A stretch of 6,763 nt of DNA, from assembly GCA_014763515.1 (NCBI GenBank), contig JACXVH010000075.1:1-6763 (forward strand), given 5' to 3'. The notes below the pieces were generated by a model. That model saw only the letters and a program-made list of their open reading frames with translations. It was not told where the DNA came from and made no database searches. Shown here piece by piece: positions 1-5,462 of the stretch; position 1 is the stretch's first letter; each line of letters starts with the position of its first letter. The position numbers and the translations under genes were made by a program. This DNA is from Flavobacteriaceae bacterium (GTDB lineage: Bacteria > Bacteroidota > Bacteroidia > Flavobacteriales > Flavobacteriaceae).

Positions 1-423
1 ATGTAATGTTGCCGTGTTGAGAGAAACATCCCAAATTTTATGTTCAAATTTAAATTCTACACCTTCAGCTTCGGCTAAATCAATCATTTTTCTATTTAGA
101 ACACCTCTGGAAAGAGAATAAATGGCTTCTCCTTCTTTACCATAAAATTGATAATTTAAAGAATCATTAGCAATATGTATGGCTCTTTTATCAACTGGAA
201 TACCTATTTTTTCGATTTCTTGTTGAAGATTTAATCGTTCTAAGGCTTTCCAACCTCTTTGAGACATGACTAAATTTATGGAACGACCTGAAAATTCAAC
301 ATTTCTAATATCTGGACTTCTATCAAAAACGTGTACATTATGACCCGCTCTTTTGAGATAAATTGCCAATAGTGAACCTACCAAACCAGCACCTACTACT
401 GCAATTTTTTTGGGAGTTTGCAT
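1..423 (-). CDS. kmo: Kynurenine 3-monooxygenase, N-terminal part (runs off the left edge)
   Basis: FAD- and NADPH-dependent hydroxylation of L-kynurenine to 3-hydroxykynurenine. I translated 141 codons from an ATG at 423; the frame stays open to base 1, so the C-terminal two thirds or so of a family usually about 450 aa is outside the window. Residues 7-16 (IAVVGAGLVG) form the Rossmann beta-strand and GxGxxG turn for FAD, with Asp34 near the end of the second strand. GRSINL at 46-51, followed by a QRG-type segment, is the KMO signature that separates it from other aromatic hydroxylases. YGKEGEAIYSLSRGVLNRKM at 94-113 matches the conserved substrate-side region. It lies 95 nt downstream of the NUMOD4-like gene and beyond a strong terminator hairpin, so it is probably transcribed from its own promoter. 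Pathway partner kynU lies in the same direction upstream. The identification is firm; the enzyme's completeness cannot be judged here. Confidence 0.93.
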   Translation of the reverse strand, partial: MQTPKKIAVVGAGLVGSLLAIYLKRAGHNVHVFDRSPDIRNVEFSGRSINLVMSQRGWKALERLNLQQEIEKIGIPVDKRAIHIANDSLNYQFYGKEGEAIYSLSRGVLNRKMIDLAEAEGVEFKFEHKIWDVSLNTATLH

Positions 424-432
424 ATTAATTTT

Positions 433-473
433 AATTTACACAAAAATACTGAATATTTACTTGTTTAGAGAAG
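433..473 (-). promoter_or_regulatory. Probable kmo promoter (Bacteroidota type)
   Basis: On the minus strand, TATTTTTG (448 to 441) is an exact match to the Bacteroidota -7 consensus TAnnTTTG, with its last base 17 nt upstream of the kmo ATG. The -33 element is weak: TTC rather than TTG, about 21 nt further upstream. The predicted transcript would start near 433 and have a leader of about 10 nt. The site lies just downstream of the 502-532 terminator, which is where a promoter restarting transcription for kmo would be expected. It is inferred from sequence only. Confidence 0.4.
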
Positions 474-501
474 TTATTCTATTTAAATAAATACTATAAC
501 A

Positions 502-532
502 AACAAAAGGGTTAATTTTTAACCCTTTTGTT
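502..532 (-). terminator. Perfect 14-bp hairpin ending the kynU operon
   Basis: Bases 502-515 and 519-532 are perfect inverted complements separated by a 3-nt loop. The stem has a GGG/CCC core flanked by A-tract/T-tract arms, so either strand gives a stem followed by a U-rich arm, the usual look of a bidirectional intrinsic terminator. It overlaps the end of the 519-1118 gene: its Gln-Lys-Gly codons and TAA stop form one arm. It should end transcription from the kynU side before kmo, although partial read-through is possible. Confidence 0.75.
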
Positions 533-1118
533 CTAAATCAACTTTGATATGTCCCCAATTTTCTCCCGATTTTATTCGGTATAATTGCATTTCAGAAATA
601 CCAAATTGTTTTGCAAGTATTTTATATCTAGTTTTTCTGTTAGGATCAAAAATTTTAGCTTTCAATCGTTTAACATCATTAACCGTTAGTTTGTGTCCAT
701 CTCTTTGTCTATTGAATTCTATTAATTTTTTCTTAGCTTCAATAACATAAGGACTCTTTTTTGCATGGTCTAACATTTCTTTCCTTGTTGCCCATTGCAA
801 ATTTGACACAACATTATTCATTCTGTCATAATCAAGATGAATAACATTTGTATGTTTTTTGGAATCTCGCTCTAAAAAAACTAATCCCACAATGTAGTGA
901 AAAGAGAAATGATTTGTTTTTCTCTCTCCGTTTACAATTCTAGTAAAACCGATGTAACGATATCCATCAATGATGCTTCCTTTGAGTTGCTTTTCTACAA
1001 CTACTCCATCTTTAATGACGCGTGTTTTCAAATTACCATGATTTGAAACAAAATACTTCTTTTTTGTCTTAAATTCGGGTACAAACTCGCGCCACTCTTC
1101 TATTAAAAAGTGACCCAT
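519..1118 (-). CDS. NUMOD4/HNH-like DNA-binding protein with C-terminal helix-turn-helix, copy A
   Basis: A 199-aa protein built like a free-standing HNH homing endonuclease. Residues 7-31 (EEWREFVPEF, then KKYFVSNHGNLK) match the NUMOD4 motif (EEW-x-I-xx-F/Y...YxVSNxGxxKS). Residues 74-119 resemble the adjoining HNH domain: His74 in FHYIVGLVF, His94 in NVIHLDYD, then NNVVSNLQWATRKEMLDHA. The usual NHxDG is altered to IHLDY, so catalysis is uncertain. Residues 141-190 form a helix-turn-helix of the kind found at the C-terminus of such nucleases (ILAKQFGISEMQLYRIKSG). The start is supported by the matching MGHF N-terminus of the paralog at 2240-2878; there is no clear ribosome binding site, which is normal for this phylum. 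It follows the arginase-family gene by 61 nt, and its last codons lie in a terminator hairpin. It could be a selfish endonuclease, a degenerate one, or a domesticated regulator; domain identity is fairly sure, function is not known. Confidence 0.8.
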   Translation of the reverse strand: MGHFLIEEWREFVPEFKTKKKYFVSNHGNLKTRVIKDGVVVEKQLKGSIIDGYRYIGFTRIVNGERKTNHFSFHYIVGLVFLERDSKKHTNVIHLDYDRMNNVVSNLQWATRKEMLDHAKKSPYVIEAKKKLIEFNRQRDGHKLTVNDVKRLKAKIFDPNRKTRYKILAKQFGISEMQLYRIKSGENWGHIKVDLEQKG

Positions 1119-1137
1119 TTTGTTTAAAGGTTGGTTA

Positions 1138-1157
1138 ATATTCAGCTAATTGAATAT
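1138..1157. repeat. Short inverted repeat upstream of NUMOD4-like copy A
   Basis: ATATTCA at 1138-1144 and TGAATAT at 1151-1157 are perfect complements around a 6-nt spacer, inside the 61-nt gap between the arginase-family gene and copy A. It could be an operator-like dyad or a weak hairpin. With 7-bp A/T-rich arms in A/T-rich DNA it may also be chance. No matching copy was seen in front of kynU. Confidence 0.3.
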
Positions 1158-1179
1158 AAAGGTACACTTTTTTTTGAAA

Positions 1180-2259
1180 CTAAAAAATTATAGGTTCACC
1201 AACATTCAAATTTTGTGATTTTGCTAACACTCCACACATATGAAACAACATTCTTGCGCCAACATTCCCATCCCAATCATTATCTCCAGGAGCAACTTCC
1301 ACAAGATCAAATCCAATAATTTTTTTGTTTGATTTAGCTAGTTTACTAAACAAATAGATAGCTTGTTCAAAAGAAAAACCGCCTGGAACTGGTGTTCCTG
1401 TATTTGGACAATACCAAGGATACATTCCGTCTATATCAAAGGAAATACAAACTTTTTCTGGAAGTTGCGCAATTAACTCGTCACATTTTTGTTTCCAAGT
1501 TTTTCCTTCAAATTCCTCTTTTTTCATATCCACATCAGTATGAACAATAACTCTTCCATTTTCATTTTTCACAACCCCAACTTCTTGTTCGCAAAAATCT
1601 CGAATTCCAATTTGAACAATTTTAGTAATATTTGGAATTTGTAAAGCGTTATACATAACTGAAGCATGAGAATAAGCAAAGCCTTCATAAGCAATTCTTA
1701 AATCCATATGTGCATCTAAATGCAACAATCCAAAATCACTGTGTTTTTCAGCTAAAGCTTGGTAATAGCCTAATGGAGTGCTATGGTCGCCACCTAATAA
1801 AGCTACTAACTTTCCTTTATCTAACCATTTTAAAGTTTGCTGTTTGATTGTTTCAACCATATCGGCACATGCATAATTGATAGTATCTAAATCTTGTTGT
1901 AATCCTGGATGATTTTCTATTAATTTACCTTTTTCTAATGCCTCAATAATAGGTTGTGCTAACTTTTTAAATTTTTTGGAATTCTTTTTCATTTTTTTTG
2001 GTGCTTCGTCCATAAAAATTCCAAGTTTCCAAAGCTCTGGGAATTCTTGATGCAAGAGATCTACTTGATATGAGGCTTCTAAAACAGCATCAGGACCAAG
2101 TGATGCGCCAGCTCCGTAACTAACGGTTACTTCCCAAGGTGCTGGAATAATAATGATTTCACTTTCTTCAGCAGTAAATGGTAATCCAAAAATTGATGCG
2201 TCTTCTAATCCTGGTTGACTTGGGTCAAAATTTTTTATTTTATCTTGTTTTGTTGTCAT
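1180..2259 (-). CDS. Arginase/agmatinase-superfamily hydrolase, substrate unknown
   Basis: A cytoplasmic dinuclear-metal hydrolase of the ureohydrolase fold (359 aa; arginases and agmatinases are usually about 300-350). All six expected metal ligands are visible: His159 in LLGGDHS, Asp182/His184/Asp186 in LDAHMD, and Asp275/Asp277 in SFDIDGMYP. GTPVPGG at 288-294 and the EVAP segment with Glu321 are also family features. Departures include Tyr280 where agmatinases have Asp (SxDxDxxDP), SHAS at 197-200 instead of the agmatinase SHGT-like loop, and a lysine-rich stretch at 88-99. Family members act on arginine, agmatine, guanidinobutyrate, formiminoglutamate or guanidine; none can be assigned from sequence alone. 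The ATG at 2257-2259 lies inside the end of the preceding NUMOD4-like gene (20-nt overlap), implying co-transcription and probably translational coupling with kynU. The context suggests a role near kynurenine/NAD metabolism, possibly the missing deformylase step, but that is inference. Confidence 0.88.
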   Translation of the reverse strand: MTTKQDKIKNFDPSQPGLEDASIFGLPFTAEESEIIIIPAPWEVTVSYGAGASLGPDAVLEASYQVDLLHQEFPELWKLGIFMDEAPKKMKKNSKKFKKLAQPIIEALEKGKLIENHPGLQQDLDTINYACADMVETIKQQTLKWLDKGKLVALLGGDHSTPLGYYQALAEKHSDFGLLHLDAHMDLRIAYEGFAYSHASVMYNALQIPNITKIVQIGIRDFCEQEVGVVKNENGRVIVHTDVDMKKEEFEGKTWKQKCDELIAQLPEKVCISFDIDGMYPWYCPNTGTPVPGGFSFEQAIYLFSKLAKSNKKIIGFDLVEVAPGDNDWDGNVGARMLFHMCGVLAKSQNLNVGEPIIF

Positions 2260-2878
2260 AATCTTGTTCTTTAATTACTGGTTTTTCTGGAAACTCCACT
2301 TTTATGTGCCCCCAATTTTCACCTGTTTTAATTCTTTGTAATGCCATCATTGAAACCCCAAATTGTTTTGCTAAAATTTTGTAGCGTGTTTTTCTATTTG
2401 GATCTAATAATTTCTTTTTTAAACGTATAACTTCAGTAACTGTAAGTTTATGTCCGTTACTTTGTCTATTAAATTCTTGTACTTTTTTAAGACTTTCTTT
2501 AGCAACTGGGCTTTTATGAACATGCGCAAACATTTCTTCTCGTGTAACCCATTTTAAATTATCGACTCGATTATTTTTACGATCAAAATCTAAATGAATA
2601 ACATGCGTTAAGGCTTCATTATTTGCTTTAGGAATAAATAATTTAGCCACTAAATGATGAATTAAGACATGCTTTTGTTTAGCTTTTCCCTCCTTTTGAA
2701 TAACTGAGAATGAAATTCTAGGGAATCCATCTGTTAAACCGCCTTTTAGCATTGTACAATTTGCCTCATCTCCTCTTACACAACTCTTAATTCTACCTAA
2801 ATTGGATACAAAATATTTTTTTACCGTTTCATACTCTGCATCTAAATCTCTCCATTCCTCTGAAATAAAATGTCCCAT
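2240..2878 (-). CDS. NUMOD4/HNH-like DNA-binding protein with C-terminal helix-turn-helix, copy B
   Basis: A 212-aa paralog of the 519-1118 protein with the same architecture. The NUMOD4 motif is at residues 7-32 (EEWRDLDAEYETVKKYFVSN, then LGRIKS). The HNH-like region is at 74-120: IHHLVAKLFIP, then His95 in HVIHLDFD, then NNRVDNLKWVTREEM. It keeps the HHLVA and NNxxxNL signatures better than copy A. Residues 142-191 form the helix-turn-helix (ILAKQFGVSMMALQRIKTG). A 12-residue C-terminal tail (from VIKEQ to the end) is absent from copy A and is encoded mostly in the overlap with the arginase-family gene, as though the frame was extended into it. The ATG is 9 nt after the kynU stop, so it is almost certainly translated from the kynU message. 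Codon and base use look like the neighbours, which argues against recent arrival. Nuclease activity is doubtful because the typical NHxDG core reads IHLDF. Function is not known. Confidence 0.82.
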   Translation of the reverse strand: MGHFISEEWRDLDAEYETVKKYFVSNLGRIKSCVRGDEANCTMLKGGLTDGFPRISFSVIQKEGKAKQKHVLIHHLVAKLFIPKANNEALTHVIHLDFDRKNNRVDNLKWVTREEMFAHVHKSPVAKESLKKVQEFNRQSNGHKLTVTEVIRLKKKLLDPNRKTRYKILAKQFGVSMMALQRIKTGENWGHIKVEFPEKPVIKEQDYDNKTR

Positions 2879-2887
2879 ATTAAATTA

Positions 2888-4180
2888 TTAATTATTTAAA
2901 ATTCCATTTTTAAGTATTTGTCCAAACTCATACATATCTTCAAATGAACAGTATAATGGGACTGGTGCTAAACGAATAACATTTGGTTCTCTCCAGTCTG
3001 TAATAACACCATTTTTCATTAAATAATTGAATAGTTCTTTACCTTGTCCATGTAAATACACTGACAACTGCGCACCTCTTTCTTCTTGATTTTCTGGTGT
3101 AATAATTTCAAATTGAGTGTTTGGTGTTTCTTTATCAATTTCACGTAAAACAAATTCAAGATAAGCCGTCAATAAATTTCGTTTTGCAATTAAATTTGGC
3201 ATCCCTACTTCAGTAAACATTTCTAAAGATGCTAAATAAGGTGCCATAGATAAAACAGGAAGATTACTTATTTGCCACCCATTTGCCCCATGAACAGGTT
3301 CAAATTGAGGTTCCATTAAGAATCGTCTTTCTTTATTATGACCATACCAGCCAGCAAAACGGCTTAATTCTTTATCGTTATGGTGTTTTTCATGTACAAA
3401 ATATCCCGAAACATTTCCAGGGCCTGAATTCATGTATTTATAGCTACACCAAGCTGCAAAATCTACTCCCCATTCATTAAGTTTTAACTCAATATTACCA
3501 GCAGCATGTGCTAAATCCCAACCAACATAAGCACCAACTTTCTGACCTGCTTCCGTTATTGTTTTCATGTCGAAAACTTGTCCGGTATAATAATTAACAC
3601 CTCCTATTAAAACCAAAGCTAACTCATCTCCAACCTCATCAATTTTGGACAAAATATCTTCAATTCTAATATTAGCTTCTCCTTGTCTTCTAGGAATTTC
3701 AATAATTGCTTCGCTAGGATTAAAACCTACTGTTTTTGCATGAAATGTAACTTGGCTTTGTATTAAATATTGATCGGAAGGAAATGCTTTTTCTTCACAA
3801 ATAATTTTAAATTTCTTATTTGTAGGCTGATAAAATGACACCATTAATAAATGTAAGTTTACTGTTAATGTGTTCATTACACCAACTTCAGTCGGTTTTG
3901 CCCCAACAATTTCACTTAACGGCTGACAAAAACGTTCATGATAATCCCACCAAGGTTTTTCAGCATAAAAATGACCTTCTACAGCTAGGTTAGCCCAATC
4001 GTCCATTACCTCATCAACATACTTACGAGCTCTTTTAGGTTGTAACCCTAATGAATTTCCAACAAAATAAATTACTTCTTTACCATTAACTTTAGGAAAT
4101 ATAAATTCTTCTCTATATTTCGCTAAGTTGTCTTGTCTATCAAGTTCTTTAGAGAACTCTCTTGTGTTTTTAAAGTTCAT
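2888..4180 (-). CDS. kynU: Kynureninase
   Basis: PLP-dependent enzyme that splits 3-hydroxykynurenine (and kynurenine) to 3-hydroxyanthranilate (or anthranilate) plus alanine, in the cytoplasm. At 430 aa it has the usual family length of about 410-460. Visible hallmarks are YFVGNSLGLQP at 38-48, the WWDYHERF segment at 77-84, the phosphate-side MNTLTVNLHLLM at 102-113, Asp222 in GWDLAHAAGN (pairs with the PLP ring nitrogen), Lys248 in WCSYKYMNSGPG (Schiff-base lysine), and RFAGWYGH at 274-281, where many members have WWGH. The ATG at 4178-4180 is preceded on the minus strand by AAGG about 4 nt away, a weak ribosome binding site. It is the first gene of the cluster that continues with the NUMOD4-like and arginase-family genes, and with kmo it supplies two consecutive pathway steps. 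A probable role is de novo NAD synthesis via quinolinate, though tryptophan catabolism is also possible. Confidence 0.97.
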   Translation of the reverse strand: MNFKNTREFSKELDRQDNLAKYREEFIFPKVNGKEVIYFVGNSLGLQPKRARKYVDEVMDDWANLAVEGHFYAEKPWWDYHERFCQPLSEIVGAKPTEVGVMNTLTVNLHLLMVSFYQPTNKKFKIICEEKAFPSDQYLIQSQVTFHAKTVGFNPSEAIIEIPRRQGEANIRIEDILSKIDEVGDELALVLIGGVNYYTGQVFDMKTITEAGQKVGAYVGWDLAHAAGNIELKLNEWGVDFAAWCSYKYMNSGPGNVSGYFVHEKHHNDKELSRFAGWYGHNKERRFLMEPQFEPVHGANGWQISNLPVLSMAPYLASLEMFTEVGMPNLIAKRNLLTAYLEFVLREIDKETPNTQFEIITPENQEERGAQLSVYLHGQGKELFNYLMKNGVITDWREPNVIRLAPVPLYCSFEDMYEFGQILKNGILNN

Positions 4181-4217
4181 AAACCTTAAATAATTATTTT
4201 TATTTTATAAATTTAAC

Positions 4218-4251
4218 CAAAGAAATACAATATAATTAAAAAAGCTGTCAA
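4218..4251 (-). promoter_or_regulatory. Possible kynU promoter overlapping the queA terminator
   Basis: On the minus strand a TTG (4251 to 4249) in the terminator loop is followed 21 nt later by TATTTCTTTG (4227 to 4218), an imperfect version of the TAnnTTTG -7 element. A start near 4211 would give a leader of about 30 nt. No better candidate was seen in the 110-nt gap. The A/T-rich background makes this a weak call. Confidence 0.28.
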
Positions 4252-4267
4252 AAAAGACAGCTTTTTT
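4238..4267 (-). terminator. Intrinsic terminator after queA
   Basis: Bases 4238-4249 and 4256-4267 are perfect 12-bp complements around a 6-nt loop. The stem core is AGCTGTC/GACAGCT with A-tract and T-tract arms, so it should work in either direction. It starts 23 nt after the queA stop codon and separates queA from the kynU unit. Confidence 0.85.
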
Positions 4268-4290
4268 TATAAATTTAAAAATAAAATTCG

Positions 4291-5340
4291 TTATAATATT
4301 AACATTGCGTCTCCATAAGAATAAAACCTGTATTTTTCTTTTACAGCTTCTTCATAGGCTTTCTTTATTAAATCATGACCACAAAAAGCAGAAATCATCA
4401 TTAATAAAGTTGACTTAGGAGTATGAAAATTAGTTACCATACAATCAGCAATACTAAAGTCATAAGGTGGATAGATAAATTTATTAGTCCATCCTACATA
4501 AGGATTTAAAGTTTTCATAGAAGAAACTGAACTTTCCATGGCACGCATAGAAGTTGTTCCAATACAACATACTTTATTTTTCTTTGCTTTAGCTTGATTT
4601 ACTATATCGCATGCTTCTTGAGTAATTACCATTTCTTCTGAATCCATTTTATGTTTGGATAAATCTTCAACTTCAACTGGATTAAAAGTTCCTAGACCAA
4701 CATGCAATGTAACTTCAGCAAAATTTATTCCTTTAATTTCCAAACGTTTCATTAAATGTTTAGAAAAGTGTAAACCAGCTGTGGGAGCTGCTACAGCACC
4801 TTCTTCTTTTGCATAAATAGTTTGATAGCGTTCGGCATCTTCAGGAGTTACTTCTCTATTAATATATTTAGGAATTGGAGTTTCTCCTAAATCAACTAGT
4901 TTTTGACGGAATTCTTCGTATGAACCATCGTATAAGAAACGTAATGTTCTACCTCTTGACGTAGTGTTGTCGATAACTTCAGCAACTAATGAATCGTCAT
5001 CTCCAAAGTACAATTTATTTCCAATTCTAATTTTACGAGCTGGATCTACTAAAACATCCCATAAACGTTGTTCTGCATTTAATTCTCTTAACAAGAAAAC
5101 TTCAATACGAGCTCCTGTTTTTTCTTTGTTACCATATAAACGAGCAGGAAAAACTTTTGTATTGTTTAAAACCATTACATCACCATCGTCGAAATAGTCG
5201 ATAATATCTTTAAACATTTTATGCTCAATTTCACCTGTTTTGCGATGAACAACCATTAATCTTGACTCATCTCTGTTTTCAGCAGGGAATTCAGCCAATA
5301 ACTCAGCTGGAAGATTAAAATTAAAATTAGATAACTTCAT
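4291..5340 (-). CDS. queA: S-adenosylmethionine:tRNA ribosyltransferase-isomerase
   Basis: Transfers and isomerises the ribosyl part of S-adenosylmethionine onto 7-aminomethyl-7-deazaguanine at position 34 of tRNA, giving epoxyqueuosine, the next-to-last step of queuosine synthesis. At 349 aa it is full length (about 340-356 in the family). Motifs run in the expected order: FPAENRDESRLMVV at 18-31, VLNNTKVFPARLYG at 57-70, the GETPIPKYI segment, YQTIYAKEEGAVAAPTAGLH (the PTAGLHF signature), VTLHVGLGTFNPV, then IGTTSMRAME, and finally VTNFHTPKSTLLMMISAF and YRFYSYGDAMLI at the C-terminus. The first-residue pattern (MKLSNFNFNLPAELLA) is typical, supporting the ATG at 5340. It has its own strong promoter and a terminator directly after, so it is probably a single-gene unit. 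No other queuosine gene is present, and it has no evident functional link to its neighbours. Confidence 0.98.
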   Translation of the reverse strand: MKLSNFNFNLPAELLAEFPAENRDESRLMVVHRKTGEIEHKMFKDIIDYFDDGDVMVLNNTKVFPARLYGNKEKTGARIEVFLLRELNAEQRLWDVLVDPARKIRIGNKLYFGDDDSLVAEVIDNTTSRGRTLRFLYDGSYEEFRQKLVDLGETPIPKYINREVTPEDAERYQTIYAKEEGAVAAPTAGLHFSKHLMKRLEIKGINFAEVTLHVGLGTFNPVEVEDLSKHKMDSEEMVITQEACDIVNQAKAKKNKVCCIGTTSMRAMESSVSSMKTLNPYVGWTNKFIYPPYDFSIADCMVTNFHTPKSTLLMMISAFCGHDLIKKAYEEAVKEKYRFYSYGDAMLIL

Positions 5341-5342
5341 AG

Positions 5343-5370
5343 TTAAATTTTGAAATTAGAATTTAGAAAT
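5343..5370. repeat. Degenerate heptamer-period run in the queA leader
   Basis: Four successive 7-nt blocks, TTAAATT, TTGAAAT, TAGAATT and TAGAAAT, run up to 2 nt from the queA start codon. They resemble each other imperfectly and share the period of the three perfect or near-perfect heptamer repeats in aroA. A/T-rich sequence can produce this by chance. Confidence 0.3.
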
Positions 5371-5392
5371 CAGACTTTTTCTGAAATCGAAA

Positions 5393-5430
5393 CGGGTGCA
5401 AATATACAATCTGAAAATAGGGGTTGTCAA
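5393..5430 (-). promoter_or_regulatory. queA promoter (strong Bacteroidota type)
   Basis: The minus strand has TTG (5430 to 5428), a 21-nt spacer, and TATATTTG (5406 to 5399), an exact TAnnTTTG -7 match followed by CA. This is the best promoter in the window. The transcript should start close to 5393, leaving a leader of roughly 50 nt. That leader contains a small TCAGA/TCTGA hairpin and a degenerate 7-nt periodicity just before the ATG, but no recognisable riboswitch. No terminator hairpin was seen between aroA and this site, so aroA read-through may also reach queA. Confidence 0.75.
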
Positions 5431-5462
5431 GTAAATTGAGATTTATTTTTAAGAAAGCGATT

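Noticed and set aside
544..750. Plus-strand open frame of 68 codons opposite NUMOD4-like copy A
   Set aside because: It lies wholly antisense to a gene with recognisable domains, has no start signals, and its Ser/Leu/Phe-rich translation is typical of a shadow frame.
1167..1175. T-rich tract after the arginase-family stop as a terminator
   Set aside because: There is no stem in front of it on the minus strand, where it reads as an A-run, so it cannot act as an intrinsic terminator for that gene.
1180..2259. Naming the ureohydrolase-family gene speB, rocF or hutG
   Set aside because: The metal-binding motifs are general to the superfamily, and the substrate-side residues differ from the agmatinase pattern, so no specific symbol is justified.
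519..2878. The NUMOD4-like genes as part of a group I intron or intein
   Set aside because: No split host gene is visible; the neighbouring genes are whole and the two genes occupy intergenic or operon positions.
3283..3480. Plus-strand open frame opposite kynU
   Set aside because: Antisense to conserved kynureninase motifs including the PLP-lysine region, so the sequence is explained by the real gene.
4964..5197. Plus-strand open frame opposite queA
   Set aside because: Antisense to conserved QueA sequence, with no promoter or family resemblance.
5371..5385. TCAGA/TCTGA hairpin in the queA leader as a PreQ1-type riboswitch
   Set aside because: A 5-bp stem with a 5-nt loop is too small, and I could not identify a pseudoknot-forming A-rich tail or other preQ1 aptamer features.
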